Shown here in pieces: positions 26,117 to 35,008 of a DNA stretch of 64,000 nucleotides (position 1 is its first letter; every line of letters starts with the position of its first letter). The DNA is from DATGKG01 sp963783145 (GTDB taxonomy: Bacteria; Desulfobacterota; Binatia; Binatales; Binataceae), in the NCBI GenBank assembly GCA_963783145.1, contig CAWAMM010000007.1, positions 839,776-903,775 of the forward strand, given 5' to 3'. The position numbers and the translations under genes were made by a program. The notes below the pieces were generated by a model. It made no database searches, was not told the DNA's origin, and saw nothing but the letters and a program-made list of their open reading frames with translations.

Positions 26117-27904
26117 TCAGTGGCCGGCAGAGGCCGCGCCCCCGCCCATCGCGGTACGCAGGTCCTGGATCTTGTCCTTCAGGCGCGATTGCTGATCGCT
26201 CTCCTGCGACTTTTTGAGCGCGTCGTCGTACGTGCGGCTGGCTTCCTTGAGCTTGCCCATCTTGCGATAGGCGTCACCGAGATGCTCAGTGATAGTCGGG
26301 TCGTTGTTGGTGATAGTTACCGCGCGCTCAAGCTCCTCGACCGCGCGCTTATACTCACCCTTCTGATAGTAGACCCAGCCGAGGCTGTCGACGTAAAAAC
26401 CATCCTCGGGCTCGACCGTCAGCGCGCGCTTGATGAGGCTTTCGGCTTCGTCCAGATTCTGCCCCGATTCCGCGTAGGTGTAGCCGAGGTAGTTGAGCGC
26501 CTGCGCGTTTTTCGGATTGAGCGCGATGGCTTTTTTCATTTCGTCGACCCCGGCATCCTTCTGCTTGGTTTCATCGAGCAGGGCGCCGAGGGTGAAATGG
26601 AATTTGTCGCTCTTGGGATCGATCGCGATCATCTTTCGAGTAATGTCGATCGCGGTCGGATAGTCCTTCTTTTCCTGATAGATGCCGACGATGAAGCCCA
26701 TGTACTCGGTATCGTTAGGCTTCTGTTTGAGCGCTTCGTTCAGGGCCGCGATCGCGTCGTCATACTGATTGGCCTTGTCATAGAGATAGGCGAGCTGCAG
26801 GCGCGAATCGACGTAGTGGTCGCTCGATTCCGGAATCTTGTTGTACTCGGCGATTGCCTTATCGTTCTCATCCAGCTCGGTGTAGGTGGTGCCGAGATAG
26901 TAGTGGACGCGGTAATTGTCCGGTTCGGAGCCGAGCACCAAATTGAACTCAGTAGCGGCGCGATCGTAGTCGCCGCGCTCGAGATAGAGCAGGCCAATCT
27001 TCATGCGCGTATCGGCTGGGTTGGTCTCGACGCCTTCCAGCTTCTTCAGATCGGTCAGCGCGCTCTCAAAGTTCTTCTGTCCGACATGAAGCTGCGCCAA
27101 CAGCTTGAGCGCCTGCTGATTGTTCGGATTAACCTCGATGACCTTGTTGTAATATTCTTCGGCCTGCTTCGGCTTGCCCTCGATCTCGCGCAGCATCGCC
27201 ATGTCGAGCAGCACCAACTCTGACTGCGGGTTGAGGTTGAGCGCCTTGGCGTAGTAGTCCTCGGCGGCGGGATAATTCTTCGATGCCACCATCACCCGGC
27301 CCGCGTAGTAGTAGCCGAGAAAGGAATTCGGGTCGGCGTCGATGAGCTTTTTGAAGGTGGCCTCAGCGGCGGTATAGTCCTCGCGCTTGGCGTAGAGGGT
27401 GCCGAGGTAAAGATAAGCCTCCTGGTTCTTGGGGTCAGCGCGCAGCACCGATTTGTAATCCTGCTCGGCATTCGCATCGTTGCCGAGCGCGGAGTTGATG
27501 CCGGCGGCGAGCAGTAGCGCGTCGGGGTCATCCGGCTTTACCGCAATCGCATGATTGACCTGCTCGAGTGCCTCTTTCAGCCGGCCCGAGCGGACATACA
27601 TGGTGGCGAGCTGAACCCGCAATTCCGCGCTGTTGGGGTCGTACTTGACCGCCTCTTCGTACTGAGTGAGAGCCTCGGCGCGATCGCCCTCGTTCATGGC
27701 GTACTCAGCCTTGAGGAAGGCGCTCATCGCCTTGGCATCGTCGGGGATCTCGACCGTGGGGGTGCCGCCGAATGGATTTACACCATCGGTGCTGACGGTT
27801 TGCGTGTAACCTTGATGCGGTCGTTGAATCGAGGTGCATCCGGCGAAGATCGCCGAAACCACGGCCAAAATCACGATCGCGGACGTGGAGGGAACTTTGC
27901 GCAT
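26117..27904 (-). CDS. TPR-repeat lipoprotein
   Basis: About 595 residues. The ATG at 27904 opens a lipoprotein signal (MRKVPSTSAIVILAVVSAIFAGC, Cys23). From about residue 70 to the end it is a solenoid of roughly 14 tetratricopeptide repeats (A-Y-L-G-T-L/Y-x7-A-x-Y-F/Y-x-K spacing, many NPxS/DPN turns), ending in a Gly/Ala tail. Probably an outer-membrane-anchored scaffold, similar to proteins of export or lipoprotein-assembly systems. It heads the long minus-strand unit that runs to the bactofilin gene. Confidence 0.88.
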   Translation of the reverse strand: MRKVPSTSAIVILAVVSAIFAGCTSIQRPHQGYTQTVSTDGVNPFGGTPTVEIPDDAKAMSAFLKAEYAMNEGDRAEALTQYEEAVKYDPNSAELRVQLATMYVRSGRLKEALEQVNHAIAVKPDDPDALLLAAGINSALGNDANAEQDYKSVLRADPKNQEAYLYLGTLYAKREDYTAAEATFKKLIDADPNSFLGYYYAGRVMVASKNYPAAEDYYAKALNLNPQSELVLLDMAMLREIEGKPKQAEEYYNKVIEVNPNNQQALKLLAQLHVGQKNFESALTDLKKLEGVETNPADTRMKIGLLYLERGDYDRAATEFNLVLGSEPDNYRVHYYLGTTYTELDENDKAIAEYNKIPESSDHYVDSRLQLAYLYDKANQYDDAIAALNEALKQKPNDTEYMGFIVGIYQEKKDYPTAIDITRKMIAIDPKSDKFHFTLGALLDETKQKDAGVDEMKKAIALNPKNAQALNYLGYTYAESGQNLDEAESLIKRALTVEPEDGFYVDSLGWVYYQKGEYKRAVEELERAVTITNNDPTITEHLGDAYRKMGKLKEASRTYDDALKKSQESDQQSRLKDKIQDLRTAMGGGAASAGH

Positions 27905-28064
27905 GAAACGGGAATCTCGCGAGTGTCCTTGAATCACAGCTAACATGACACTTTTAGACCGTCAACGCATCGTGGGTAATAATCAAATTTCCGGCTCACT
28001 GATCGACATTATTATGGTTTTACCTCTTTGACGCGACCCGCCAACCGCGGTTACAGCAATCTTC

Positions 28065-29525
28065 TTGCGTGCCGATGACAGCTCCCATACAGAGGTGCCC
28101 GAGGGTTCAGGAGTCCGCCGCGAATTGAGCGCCATCCCAGAGTCATCCACAGCGTCGTCGTCGCCGCCGTCGGTCGCGGCTCGCGCGACGACACGCACGC
28201 TCGGCCTGATGCCGCTGGTATGCGTGATGTACCTCGTGGTCAGCGGCGGCGCCTACGGCCTGGAAGATGCGGTGCGGCTGGCCGGACCTCGCCTCACCAT
28301 CGCGCTCTGCCTGCTGGTGCCGCTAACACTTAGCTTGCCCACCGCGCTGATGGCGGCCGAGCTTACCGCGCTGATGCCGATCGAGGGCGGCTTCTATTTC
28401 TGGGTCAAAGAAGCGTTGGGACCATTCGCCGGCTTCGCCGAAGCGTATCTGACGATTCTATATACCGCGGTCGACATGGCGATCTATCCCGGCCTGTTTG
28501 CCGCGTATCTATCCTTTCTGATCCCGATCGGACCCGCGTTGCAGATAGTCCTGGCGATCGCGCTCATCTGGCTCGCCGGCGGGATGAACCTGCTTGGGAT
28601 TCGCCCGGTGGGGCTCAGCTCCATCGTGCTGGCCGCGATACTGCTGGCGCCATTCGCGGCGCTGGTGATCATTGGCGCCCCGCATCTCATCCATTTCACC
28701 CCGCCAACGCAGCCGTTGTATGGGCCGGGATTCCTCGGCGCGCTGGGGGCGGGCCTGACGGTCGTCATCTGGAATTTCGGCGGATGGGAAAATCTGAGCG
28801 TGGTGTCCGGTGAGTTGCACGATCCCAGGCGCAACTATGTTCGTGCCATCGCCGTCGCGTTGCCAGTCGTGGTCGCGGGCTATGTCCTGCCGCTGCTGGT
28901 TACTGTGTCCGGCGCGCGAAGCACCGCCGACTGGCAGATGGGATGGTTCTCGCACGAAGGCTATCGCGTCGGCGGACCGCTGCTGGGGGGCGCGCTCGCG
29001 CTCGGCGGCGCCGTGATGTCCTTTGCGGTGTTCGAGGCCGCGATGCTGTGGATCTCGCGGATGCCGTTCGTGCTGGCGCGCGAGAGCTACCTGCCGCCCG
29101 CATTCGGCGAAATCCTCGAAGCTACCGCGACCCCGTGGAAATCGATCGTATGGTGTTGCGCCGTCTTCACCCTGCTGGTGCCGCTCGGATTCCTGGCGCT
29201 GGTCGTCCTCGACGTCTTTTTCTATATGGCGGCGCTGGTGCTCGAGATGATCGCCTTGCTGAAGTTACGCCGGCTGCGCCCCCGGCGCGAGGGACTGTTC
29301 GTGGTAGGCGGTGGAAAATTAGGCCTCGTCCTGATCGCAACGTTGCCGCTGATCACATGGATCGCGACCTTCGGCCTGGCGATCTCGCAGGGCGGGGCGC
29401 ATATCGACTTTCTAATCGCGATCGCATTGGTGGCGACGGTGTTTCCGGCCTATGCGTTCGCGCGGCGGCGATGGGGCGGTCCCAAGGAGCCAGTCAACGC
29501 GGCGTTAGGTGGTACAGATCGATAA
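28065..29525 (+). CDS. APC-family amino acid/amine permease
   Basis: A 12-TM transporter of the amino acid-polyamine-organocation superfamily. TM1 reads LGLMPLVCVMYLVVSGGAYGLEDAV with the unwound GG/SGG region, then AELTALMPIEGGFYFWVKEALGPFAGFAEAY, typical of APC permeases. Substrate unknown. The start is uncertain: the frame opens with TTG at 28065; an in-frame GTG at 28095 is an alternative, and neither has a good ribosome site. The 3' end overlaps the converging glycosyltransferase gene by 32 bp. Confidence 0.85.
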   Translation: MRADDSSHTEVPEGSGVRRELSAIPESSTASSSPPSVAARATTRTLGLMPLVCVMYLVVSGGAYGLEDAVRLAGPRLTIALCLLVPLTLSLPTALMAAELTALMPIEGGFYFWVKEALGPFAGFAEAYLTILYTAVDMAIYPGLFAAYLSFLIPIGPALQIVLAIALIWLAGGMNLLGIRPVGLSSIVLAAILLAPFAALVIIGAPHLIHFTPPTQPLYGPGFLGALGAGLTVVIWNFGGWENLSVVSGELHDPRRNYVRAIAVALPVVVAGYVLPLLVTVSGARSTADWQMGWFSHEGYRVGGPLLGGALALGGAVMSFAVFEAAMLWISRMPFVLARESYLPPAFGEILEATATPWKSIVWCCAVFTLLVPLGFLALVVLDVFFYMAALVLEMIALLKLRRLRPRREGLFVVGGGKLGLVLIATLPLITWIATFGLAISQGGAHIDFLIAIALVATVFPAYAFARRRWGGPKEPVNAALGGTDR

Positions 29526-31263
29526 GATCCGATTGAGCGATCGAATCGAGGTTGAACGATGCGTTCAACTGCGTGAGTTCATCCTTCAATAGGTCCGCAT
29601 AGTCATCGCGCTCGGGCCGAGTGATCAGAAGATACGCCGGGCGGCCGGCGCGCATCGCGTCGATGAGCGTTTTCGCCTCGGCATCATAGAGCTGGGAGCC
29701 TCCAAACAGAACCGGCGGTACCGATCCTGTCCATCCGGCGGCTTTTCTCACATATAGCCTCGCCAGATGATAATCGGTGAATTGTCCTCCCGGATCGAAC
29801 GCGTTCAGTCCGATCAGCTCGGTCTTCGGTTTGGAGAGATAGAGTTCCAGAAACTCGAGTGAGATGTTGCTGATTACGATCGCGTCTGGTTGCAGTTGCG
29901 GACCGATGGCGAGCAGCGTCGGCACGATCTTCGATTGCGCAGGCGCTGCGGTTAAGCGGCCCGTTGTCTCGGCCACCATCGAGATCGCGAGCATCAGGTC
30001 GAGCGCGACCACTCCTGCGATGATCGCGCTATCGCGCGAAGTCTTGCGCACTCGCGCATACGCCTCGCGCATCGCGCGATTTCCCCAGACGATCCCATAG
30101 CCCGAGGCGACAAATAGAATGAACGTTGCGGGAAGGATGAATGCGATCTCGGTGAAGAAGTAGAAAAGGTAAACAGCGACCAAAACCGCGAGGAATGCGA
30201 GGCCAAACCACATCACGCGCAGAACATTGCGCGACGACGACTTCATCGCGAGGACGATTCCGATGACGGCGAAAACCGCAGCTGCAAATGGATACATCAG
30301 GTAGCGCGGGTCGCCGGGATCGCCCATCATCCCGTCGAGGCCGGTCAGCGTCAGCACGTATGAAAGCACGTTGCCATAAGGATTTCCCGGCATCGTCGCG
30401 CCGAACAGAAAGCGCGGATTGAAGGTTTTGGCGAAGAAGCCATACACCTCGGGCACCCAGAAGACATAGCCACTGTCGGTCAATCCGCCGAGATAGCGCT
30501 CGTTCGTCCATCCTTGCCAGATCGGAAAAATTGCAAATGCCAAACCGAATGCGATCGCTATCGGGAGCAACTCGATGAGCCGCCGGCGCGAACGAACCAC
30601 GAACATCGCGGTGGCGATGCCAATCAGCATCGTCGCGTTGGTAGGACGAATCATCACGGTGAATCCCGCGAGGAGACCGCACAGCGTCGCCCACACTAGT
30701 GATGTCGATGAGGACGCATCTTCGGCTTCGCTCGCACGATAGAGCATGTGCGCGGTCAGAATCGTGACCGCCATCGTCGGCACGTCGCTCAGCACCAGCG
30801 TCGAATACGTAATGAAAACCGGGGACAGCGCCAACAATACGCACGCGGCGAACGCGCTCGGCCTGCCGAACATCGCGAAGGCGAGAAGGTAGAGAGCGAT
30901 GATCGCGACCAGCCCCATCACCGCGGTGGCGAGACATAGCAGCCCGACGCGATGGCCGAGCATCGGATAAGCGGCGGCGAGAATCAGCGGGTAGCCTTCG
31001 GTGTAGCGCGAAGGATATGAATAGCCTCCAAAATGGAGCACCGGACCCATCCCGCGATCGAGGTTCACCGCCGCGGCGGCATATTCCAGGCCATCGGGCC
31101 ACGGCATCAGCTCCATTCCGCGGCGAAATCCGCTGCGCGCCATCATGAACAGCGCGAGCGTGAGCAGCATCGCGACCAGCGCGCCGTCGAACAGATTGAG
31201 GCCCGCCGGGAGTGATGCGACTTCAGGCGGAGACGTCTTTTTAGATGGCGCGGGCTTCTTCAA
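29494..31263 (-). CDS. GT39-type membrane glycosyltransferase / ArnT-like
   Basis: 589 residues, about 11-12 TM segments. The early periplasmic loop holds an acidic motif (MPWPDGLEYAAAAVNLDRG) of the kind used by polyprenyl-phosphate sugar transferases, followed by TEGYPLILAAAYP. The C-terminal third is a soluble domain. It may transfer sugars to proteins or lipids in the envelope. It is divergent from a second GT39-like gene, with only 14 bp between start codons. Confidence 0.75.
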   Translation of the reverse strand: MKKPAPSKKTSPPEVASLPAGLNLFDGALVAMLLTLALFMMARSGFRRGMELMPWPDGLEYAAAAVNLDRGMGPVLHFGGYSYPSRYTEGYPLILAAAYPMLGHRVGLLCLATAVMGLVAIIALYLLAFAMFGRPSAFAACVLLALSPVFITYSTLVLSDVPTMAVTILTAHMLYRASEAEDASSSTSLVWATLCGLLAGFTVMIRPTNATMLIGIATAMFVVRSRRRLIELLPIAIAFGLAFAIFPIWQGWTNERYLGGLTDSGYVFWVPEVYGFFAKTFNPRFLFGATMPGNPYGNVLSYVLTLTGLDGMMGDPGDPRYLMYPFAAAVFAVIGIVLAMKSSSRNVLRVMWFGLAFLAVLVAVYLFYFFTEIAFILPATFILFVASGYGIVWGNRAMREAYARVRKTSRDSAIIAGVVALDLMLAISMVAETTGRLTAAPAQSKIVPTLLAIGPQLQPDAIVISNISLEFLELYLSKPKTELIGLNAFDPGGQFTDYHLARLYVRKAAGWTGSVPPVLFGGSQLYDAEAKTLIDAMRAGRPAYLLITRPERDDYADLLKDELTQLNASFNLDSIAQSDLIDLYHLTPR

Positions 31264-31277
31264 AAAGCGCTCCCGCG

Positions 31278-32798
31278 ATGATCTCCCGCAGCGACATCGG
31301 CGCCGCGCTGCTGATCATCTTTGCGATTCCGCGACTTGTGCGGCTCTTTTATCCAGCGATTTGGGTCGAGGACGATTTTTACCTCGAGGCCGCATGGCTG
31401 GTGAGCGCGGGGATGCGGCCCTACCTGGACTTCGTGCATCCGCATTTCCCGCTGCTGGAATTTCTCAGCGCGGGATATCTGAAGATTTTCGGCGCCAGTC
31501 ATTTCTCAATCGAGATCCTCAATGAGGCGGCGATCTATATAACCAGCCTGCTTACCTTCAAGCTCGCCGCGCGCATCACTACTCGGCGCGCAGCGATAAG
31601 CGCGGCGATTCTATACGCAACCAGCTCGCTTGTCTTTCGCTATCACGTCTACGAGCGCGAATGCTTCATCGCCCCGCTGGTGGTCGCCGCCGCGCTCCTC
31701 GCGCTCGATGAGGAGCCTGGGATCGCTTGGATAGCGATCGCGCTCACCGCCGCATGCCTCATCAAGCTGACCTCGTTTATCGAAGTCGGGGTGATCGTCG
31801 CATTCACTGGGATGGTGCAGCGTCGATGGCGCGACGCGATCACGGTTGCTATCGCGGTTGGCGTCGCGATGATCATCGCGACGCGAATTTGCTACTTAAT
31901 GTACGGTCGCGAGTTCCTCTTTCAGACGTTCATCTTCCATTTCATGAAGGGGCGCACCGATTTTCTCTCGGTGATGACGTATCCGCTCGCGATTCTCGAC
32001 CTCCAGCTCCCGCTGTTCGTGATTGGATGCGTCGCGGTGAGGCGCGAGGTTCGGGCCAACTCGGCGATGCTACTGATCCTCGGAGTGGTCGCCGCGGAGT
32101 ACTTGTTCTTCGGCATCCTCAGCCCCACCTCGTGGGGACACAACTACCTCGAAGCGCTGCCGTTCATCACGATCATTGGCGGCATCGGCGTCGACTGGAT
32201 GATCGCGCAGGTGCAAGTCGCATCGAAGGATTCGCATACGTGGCGCCGGCTCGCGGGGTGCACGGCCTTCATCATTATTTCGATTTTATGGATCTCGCCA
32301 ATCGAGAATGAAAACTGGATGCAAGGTTCGGCCTATGGATTCGGGTTCGTTCCGCGCGAGGAGGTTTCGCGTATCGGCGCGGCGCTGCACGATGCCAGCC
32401 GCCCCGATGAAGACGTCCTCGCGCCGTCGTTCATCGCCTTCCAGGCCAATCGGCGCGAGATGATTCGCTTTCCTGAGACTTACGGGGTCTTGCGCGAGGC
32501 CGAACTGGAATACGAGCGGGATGGTTTCGCGGCCGCGCGCGCACATCTCGGGCATGAGAATTTCTTCCAGCTGATCGCGGAGACCTCGCACTACTGGCGC
32601 GACCCGATCATCAAATCGATTCAGGATGGAAAGCTGAACGCGATTATTCCCGACTCGCCGATTCAGCTCCTGCCGCTAGTGATTCCCCCGGTCCTGCTCC
32701 CTGCGGATTTCCAGCAGGTCCTCATCGATAACGGCTTAAAGCCAATATCGCAGACCGAACATTTCGTTTTGTGGAAGCGCACTTCGTCTGATCACTGA
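31278..32798 (+). CDS. GT39-type membrane glycosyltransferase-like protein
   Basis: About 506 residues from the ATG at 31278 (MISRSDIGAALLIIFAIPRLVRLF). The first loop, VEDDFYLEAAWLVSAGMRPYLDFVHPHFPLLEF, has the acidic residues and 'P-D-F-x-H-P' layout of PMT/ArnT-type enzymes. Multiple TM helices and a soluble C-terminus follow. An earlier ATG at 31245 would overlap the divergent glycosyltransferase gene and adds only a polar tail. Possibly acts in the same glycan pathway as its neighbour. Confidence 0.72.
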   Translation: MISRSDIGAALLIIFAIPRLVRLFYPAIWVEDDFYLEAAWLVSAGMRPYLDFVHPHFPLLEFLSAGYLKIFGASHFSIEILNEAAIYITSLLTFKLAARITTRRAAISAAILYATSSLVFRYHVYERECFIAPLVVAAALLALDEEPGIAWIAIALTAACLIKLTSFIEVGVIVAFTGMVQRRWRDAITVAIAVGVAMIIATRICYLMYGREFLFQTFIFHFMKGRTDFLSVMTYPLAILDLQLPLFVIGCVAVRREVRANSAMLLILGVVAAEYLFFGILSPTSWGHNYLEALPFITIIGGIGVDWMIAQVQVASKDSHTWRRLAGCTAFIIISILWISPIENENWMQGSAYGFGFVPREEVSRIGAALHDASRPDEDVLAPSFIAFQANRREMIRFPETYGVLREAELEYERDGFAAARAHLGHENFFQLIAETSHYWRDPIIKSIQDGKLNAIIPDSPIQLLPLVIPPVLLPADFQQVLIDNGLKPISQTEHFVLWKRTSSDH

Positions 32799-33088
32799 AA
32801 GCGTCCCTTCCAATAATTCGGGCGCCGGCGCAAATGCATTATCGCGACGACGTGAACCTCAGTGGGCAAAACTCGGTAGATGATTCCGAAAGGAAAGCGC
32901 TTGCACAACCGCTTCCTCGTTCTCCTGCTCGACAGGACTCCCGCGTCCGGATTTGCTTGAATGCTTTTGAGAAGACGCTGAACTTCGGCGCTGAACTCCA
33001 GCCCAATCTTTTCGGATTGCAGGGCGTAAAATCTTATCGATTGCTGAAATTCCCTTTCGGCGCGTCGATAAAAAACGACCTCCCTCAT
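32792..33088 (-). CDS. RelE/ParE-family toxin
   Basis: A 98-residue ParE/RelE-fold protein: AEREFQQSIRFYALQSEKIGLEFSAEVQRLLKSI, then PFGIIYRVLPTEVHVVAIMHLRRRPNYWKGR. The C-terminal basic residues are those of the ParE side of the family (gyrase poisoning) rather than ribosome-dependent RelE, but this is not certain. Its ATG overlaps the antitoxin stop as ATGA, and the 3' end overlaps the converging glycosyltransferase gene by 7 bp. Confidence 0.85.
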   Translation of the reverse strand: MREVVFYRRAEREFQQSIRFYALQSEKIGLEFSAEVQRLLKSIQANPDAGVLSSRRTRKRLCKRFPFGIIYRVLPTEVHVVAIMHLRRRPNYWKGRFQ

Positions 33089-33321
33089 CGGCGAAGCGAA
33101 GCTCGGACGCGCTTGAATACCTCCGCAGCTGGAATTCCAACTTCCTTGCCGGTCTCGAAGTCGTCTATGCGGCGCTCCACTTCTTCAATCCATGCCGCGA
33201 GTATCTCGGGATCTTCGTCCTCAGGCTTCACGGGAAGAGTGTCCAATAGCTTCCGCGCGAGGCGTTCCCGATCGCGCTTCGGCAGCTTAACCGCCGCGTC
33301 CTCGATTTGCTTCGCCGTCAT
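33085..33321 (-). CDS. Addiction-module antitoxin (TIGR02574-like)
   Basis: About 78 residues from the ATG at 33321 (MTAKQIEDAAVKLPKRDRERLARKLLDTL), the typical N-terminus of the 'addiction module protein' antitoxins that pair with ParE/RelE toxins. The EEVERRIDDFETGKEVGIPAAEVFKRVRA tail is the toxin-binding segment. It precedes and is coupled to the toxin gene. An upstream in-frame start (33360) is less likely because it overlaps the Nudix gene. Confidence 0.85.
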   Translation of the reverse strand: MTAKQIEDAAVKLPKRDRERLARKLLDTLPVKPEDEDPEILAAWIEEVERRIDDFETGKEVGIPAAEVFKRVRASLRR

Positions 33322-33356
33322 CGCGCGATCCTTCACGGCAAGTTTAGCACGGCCCT

Positions 33357-33983
33357 TCACTTGATGACCTTCGGGACCGGGCGCGTTTTGCCCTTGGGAT
33401 CCTTATGCCGCTTTCGCGCCTGCGCCGCCCATGCTTCCTTCGGCGGATTGTAGACGTGGAAGAACGAGAACGCCGCGATCGTCAGCGAATGCAGAATTTT
33501 TTCAGATGCGATCATCTTGGGGATTTCGCGCAGCGGCACCAGCACGACTTGCGTCTCTTCGGCGCCGTTGGAAATCGGCTTGGGAACTTTGTGCACGTCA
33601 CGCGCCAGGTACGAGTAGCAGTAGTTCGCCTGGATCGCCGGATTTGGATGCACCCGGCCCAGCTCGATGATGTCTTCGGAGTCGTAGCCGCTCTCCTCGA
33701 TCATTTCGCGCCGCGCCGCGTCTTTGGGATCGGGGTCATCGGGATCGACCATCCCGCCCGGCAGCTCGACCGTGAAATCCTCGATGCCGTGGCGAAATTG
33801 CCGCACCATCACCACCTCATCTTTGTCGGTGAGTGGAATGATGTTCACCCAATTGGGCGCCTCGAGAATGAAGAAGTCCTTCTGCCCGCGTTGCGGATGC
33901 GCGGAGCGGCGGCGGTGGAGATCAAAAATCGGGGTGCAGTAAACGGTCCGCGACTCAACCCTGAGCCATTTGCGAAGTTTCAA
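33357..33983 (-). CDS. Nudix hydrolase, ADP-ribose pyrophosphatase-like
   Basis: A 208-residue Nudix protein: NIIPLTDKDEVVMVRQFRHGIEDFTVELPGG, then REMIEESGY. The Nudix box has one extra residue and an Asp where the first Glu of G-x5-E normally lies (GMVDPDDPDPKDAARREMIEESG); the metal-binding REUxEE core is intact. Likely cleaves ADP-ribose or a similar nucleoside diphosphate. It has a basic C-terminal tail and is followed after 35 bp by the antitoxin. Confidence 0.85.
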   Translation of the reverse strand: MKLRKWLRVESRTVYCTPIFDLHRRRSAHPQRGQKDFFILEAPNWVNIIPLTDKDEVVMVRQFRHGIEDFTVELPGGMVDPDDPDPKDAARREMIEESGYDSEDIIELGRVHPNPAIQANYCYSYLARDVHKVPKPISNGAEETQVVLVPLREIPKMIASEKILHSLTIAAFSFFHVYNPPKEAWAAQARKRHKDPKGKTRPVPKVIK

Positions 33984-34004
33984 GTCGTTCTCCGATACTG
34001 AAAG

Positions 34005-34433
34005 TCAGAACAGCCGACGGTATTCGATCGCGGGGCATCGATCCATGACAACCGTCAAGCCCGCCTGTTGCGCGCGTGCCGCGGCTTGCAGGTGAATCAC
34101 GCCTAGCTGGCACCACAAGATGCGCGCGCCTTTTGCGATCGCAGCCTCTGCGATTTCAGGGAGGAATTCGGAGCGGCGGAAGACATCGACGATTTCGACC
34201 GGCTCGGGAATCGAGGCAAGATCGGGATAGCATTTCTCGCCCAGCACCTTCATGAGCGCATCGGGCCCGAGGACCGGGTTGACCGGAATCACGCGGAAGC
34301 CGTGGGCCTTAAGCAGCTTCGCGATAGTGAAGCTGTCACGCGCCGGACTGTCGGAGCATCCGACCACCGCAACGGTAGTCGGGTGCGAAAGAATCTTACG
34401 GATCTTGGAATCGGGAGGATTTTCGAATTCCAT
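34005..34433 (-). CDS. CoA-binding (YccU-like) Rossmann protein
   Basis: A 142-residue single CoA_binding domain: TVAVVGCSDSPARDSFTIAKLLKAHGFRVIPVNP, then KCYPDLASIPEPVEIVDVFRR and MDRCPAIEYRRL at the end. These small proteins bind CoA or nucleotides; physiological role unknown. It lies 22 bp downstream of the Nudix gene's neighbour in a minus-strand run of closely packed genes. Confidence 0.85.
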   Translation of the reverse strand: MEFENPPDSKIRKILSHPTTVAVVGCSDSPARDSFTIAKLLKAHGFRVIPVNPVLGPDALMKVLGEKCYPDLASIPEPVEIVDVFRRSEFLPEIAEAAIAKGARILWCQLGVIHLQAAARAQQAGLTVVMDRCPAIEYRRLF

Positions 34434-34450
34434 GCAACGAGGTTAGTCAA

Positions 34451-35008
34451 TCAGTCGTCGAGCGACCAGTCCGCGCCGAGGATCCGATCGGCCACTGCGG
34501 GAATCAGGCGCTTAATCTCAACCCGCACCTGGGTGAACTTTTCGTCGCCCTTCTCGAAGGGATCCTCGATGTCACCGACTTCATCGGCAAACTCGCGCAG
34601 CGTATGCACAGGCTTGCCATCGGCGCCGGGGAAGAGCTTCAGCAAATCAGCCTTCTGCTGATCCGTCATCGCGATCACGACGTCGCAGTGTTCGAGCAGC
34701 TCGGGATGGCGCTTCAAGTCGGTCGAGGTCGCTTCTTCGCCGAGATGAATGTTGTCATCGCGCAGCGCCAATCGGGTATCTAGCGACACCAGCGCGCCAT
34801 CGCGAGCGTAGGGCGCGATCCCGGCCGATACGACCCGCACGTGGCTCTCGATACCGCGCTCGCGCAGTTCCCGGCGCAGCATATGCTCCGCCATCACGCT
34901 ACGCGCGGTGTTGGCGGCGCAGACAATCAGTACGGAACGAAAGCGCGGCCCTTTGCGGGCCGCGCTCTCCCCATACTGCTTGGGTTTTGATTCGTGGTTA
35001 GACGCCAC
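34451..35008 (-). CDS. Low-molecular-weight protein tyrosine phosphatase family protein
   Basis: LMW-PTP/arsenate reductase fold, 185 residues. The P-loop Cys30-x5-Arg36 (VCAANTARS) and the general-acid region DIEDPF are both in place. Substrate could be a phosphotyrosine protein or arsenate; the CAANTARS loop favours the phosphatase/MptpA-type group. It overlaps the SDR gene by 11 bp, so the two are co-transcribed. Confidence 0.85.
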   Translation of the reverse strand: MASNHESKPKQYGESAARKGPRFRSVLIVCAANTARSVMAEHMLRRELRERGIESHVRVVSAGIAPYARDGALVSLDTRLALRDDNIHLGEEATSTDLKRHPELLEHCDVVIAMTDQQKADLLKLFPGADGKPVHTLREFADEVGDIEDPFEKGDEKFTQVRVEIKRLIPAVADRILGADWSLDD

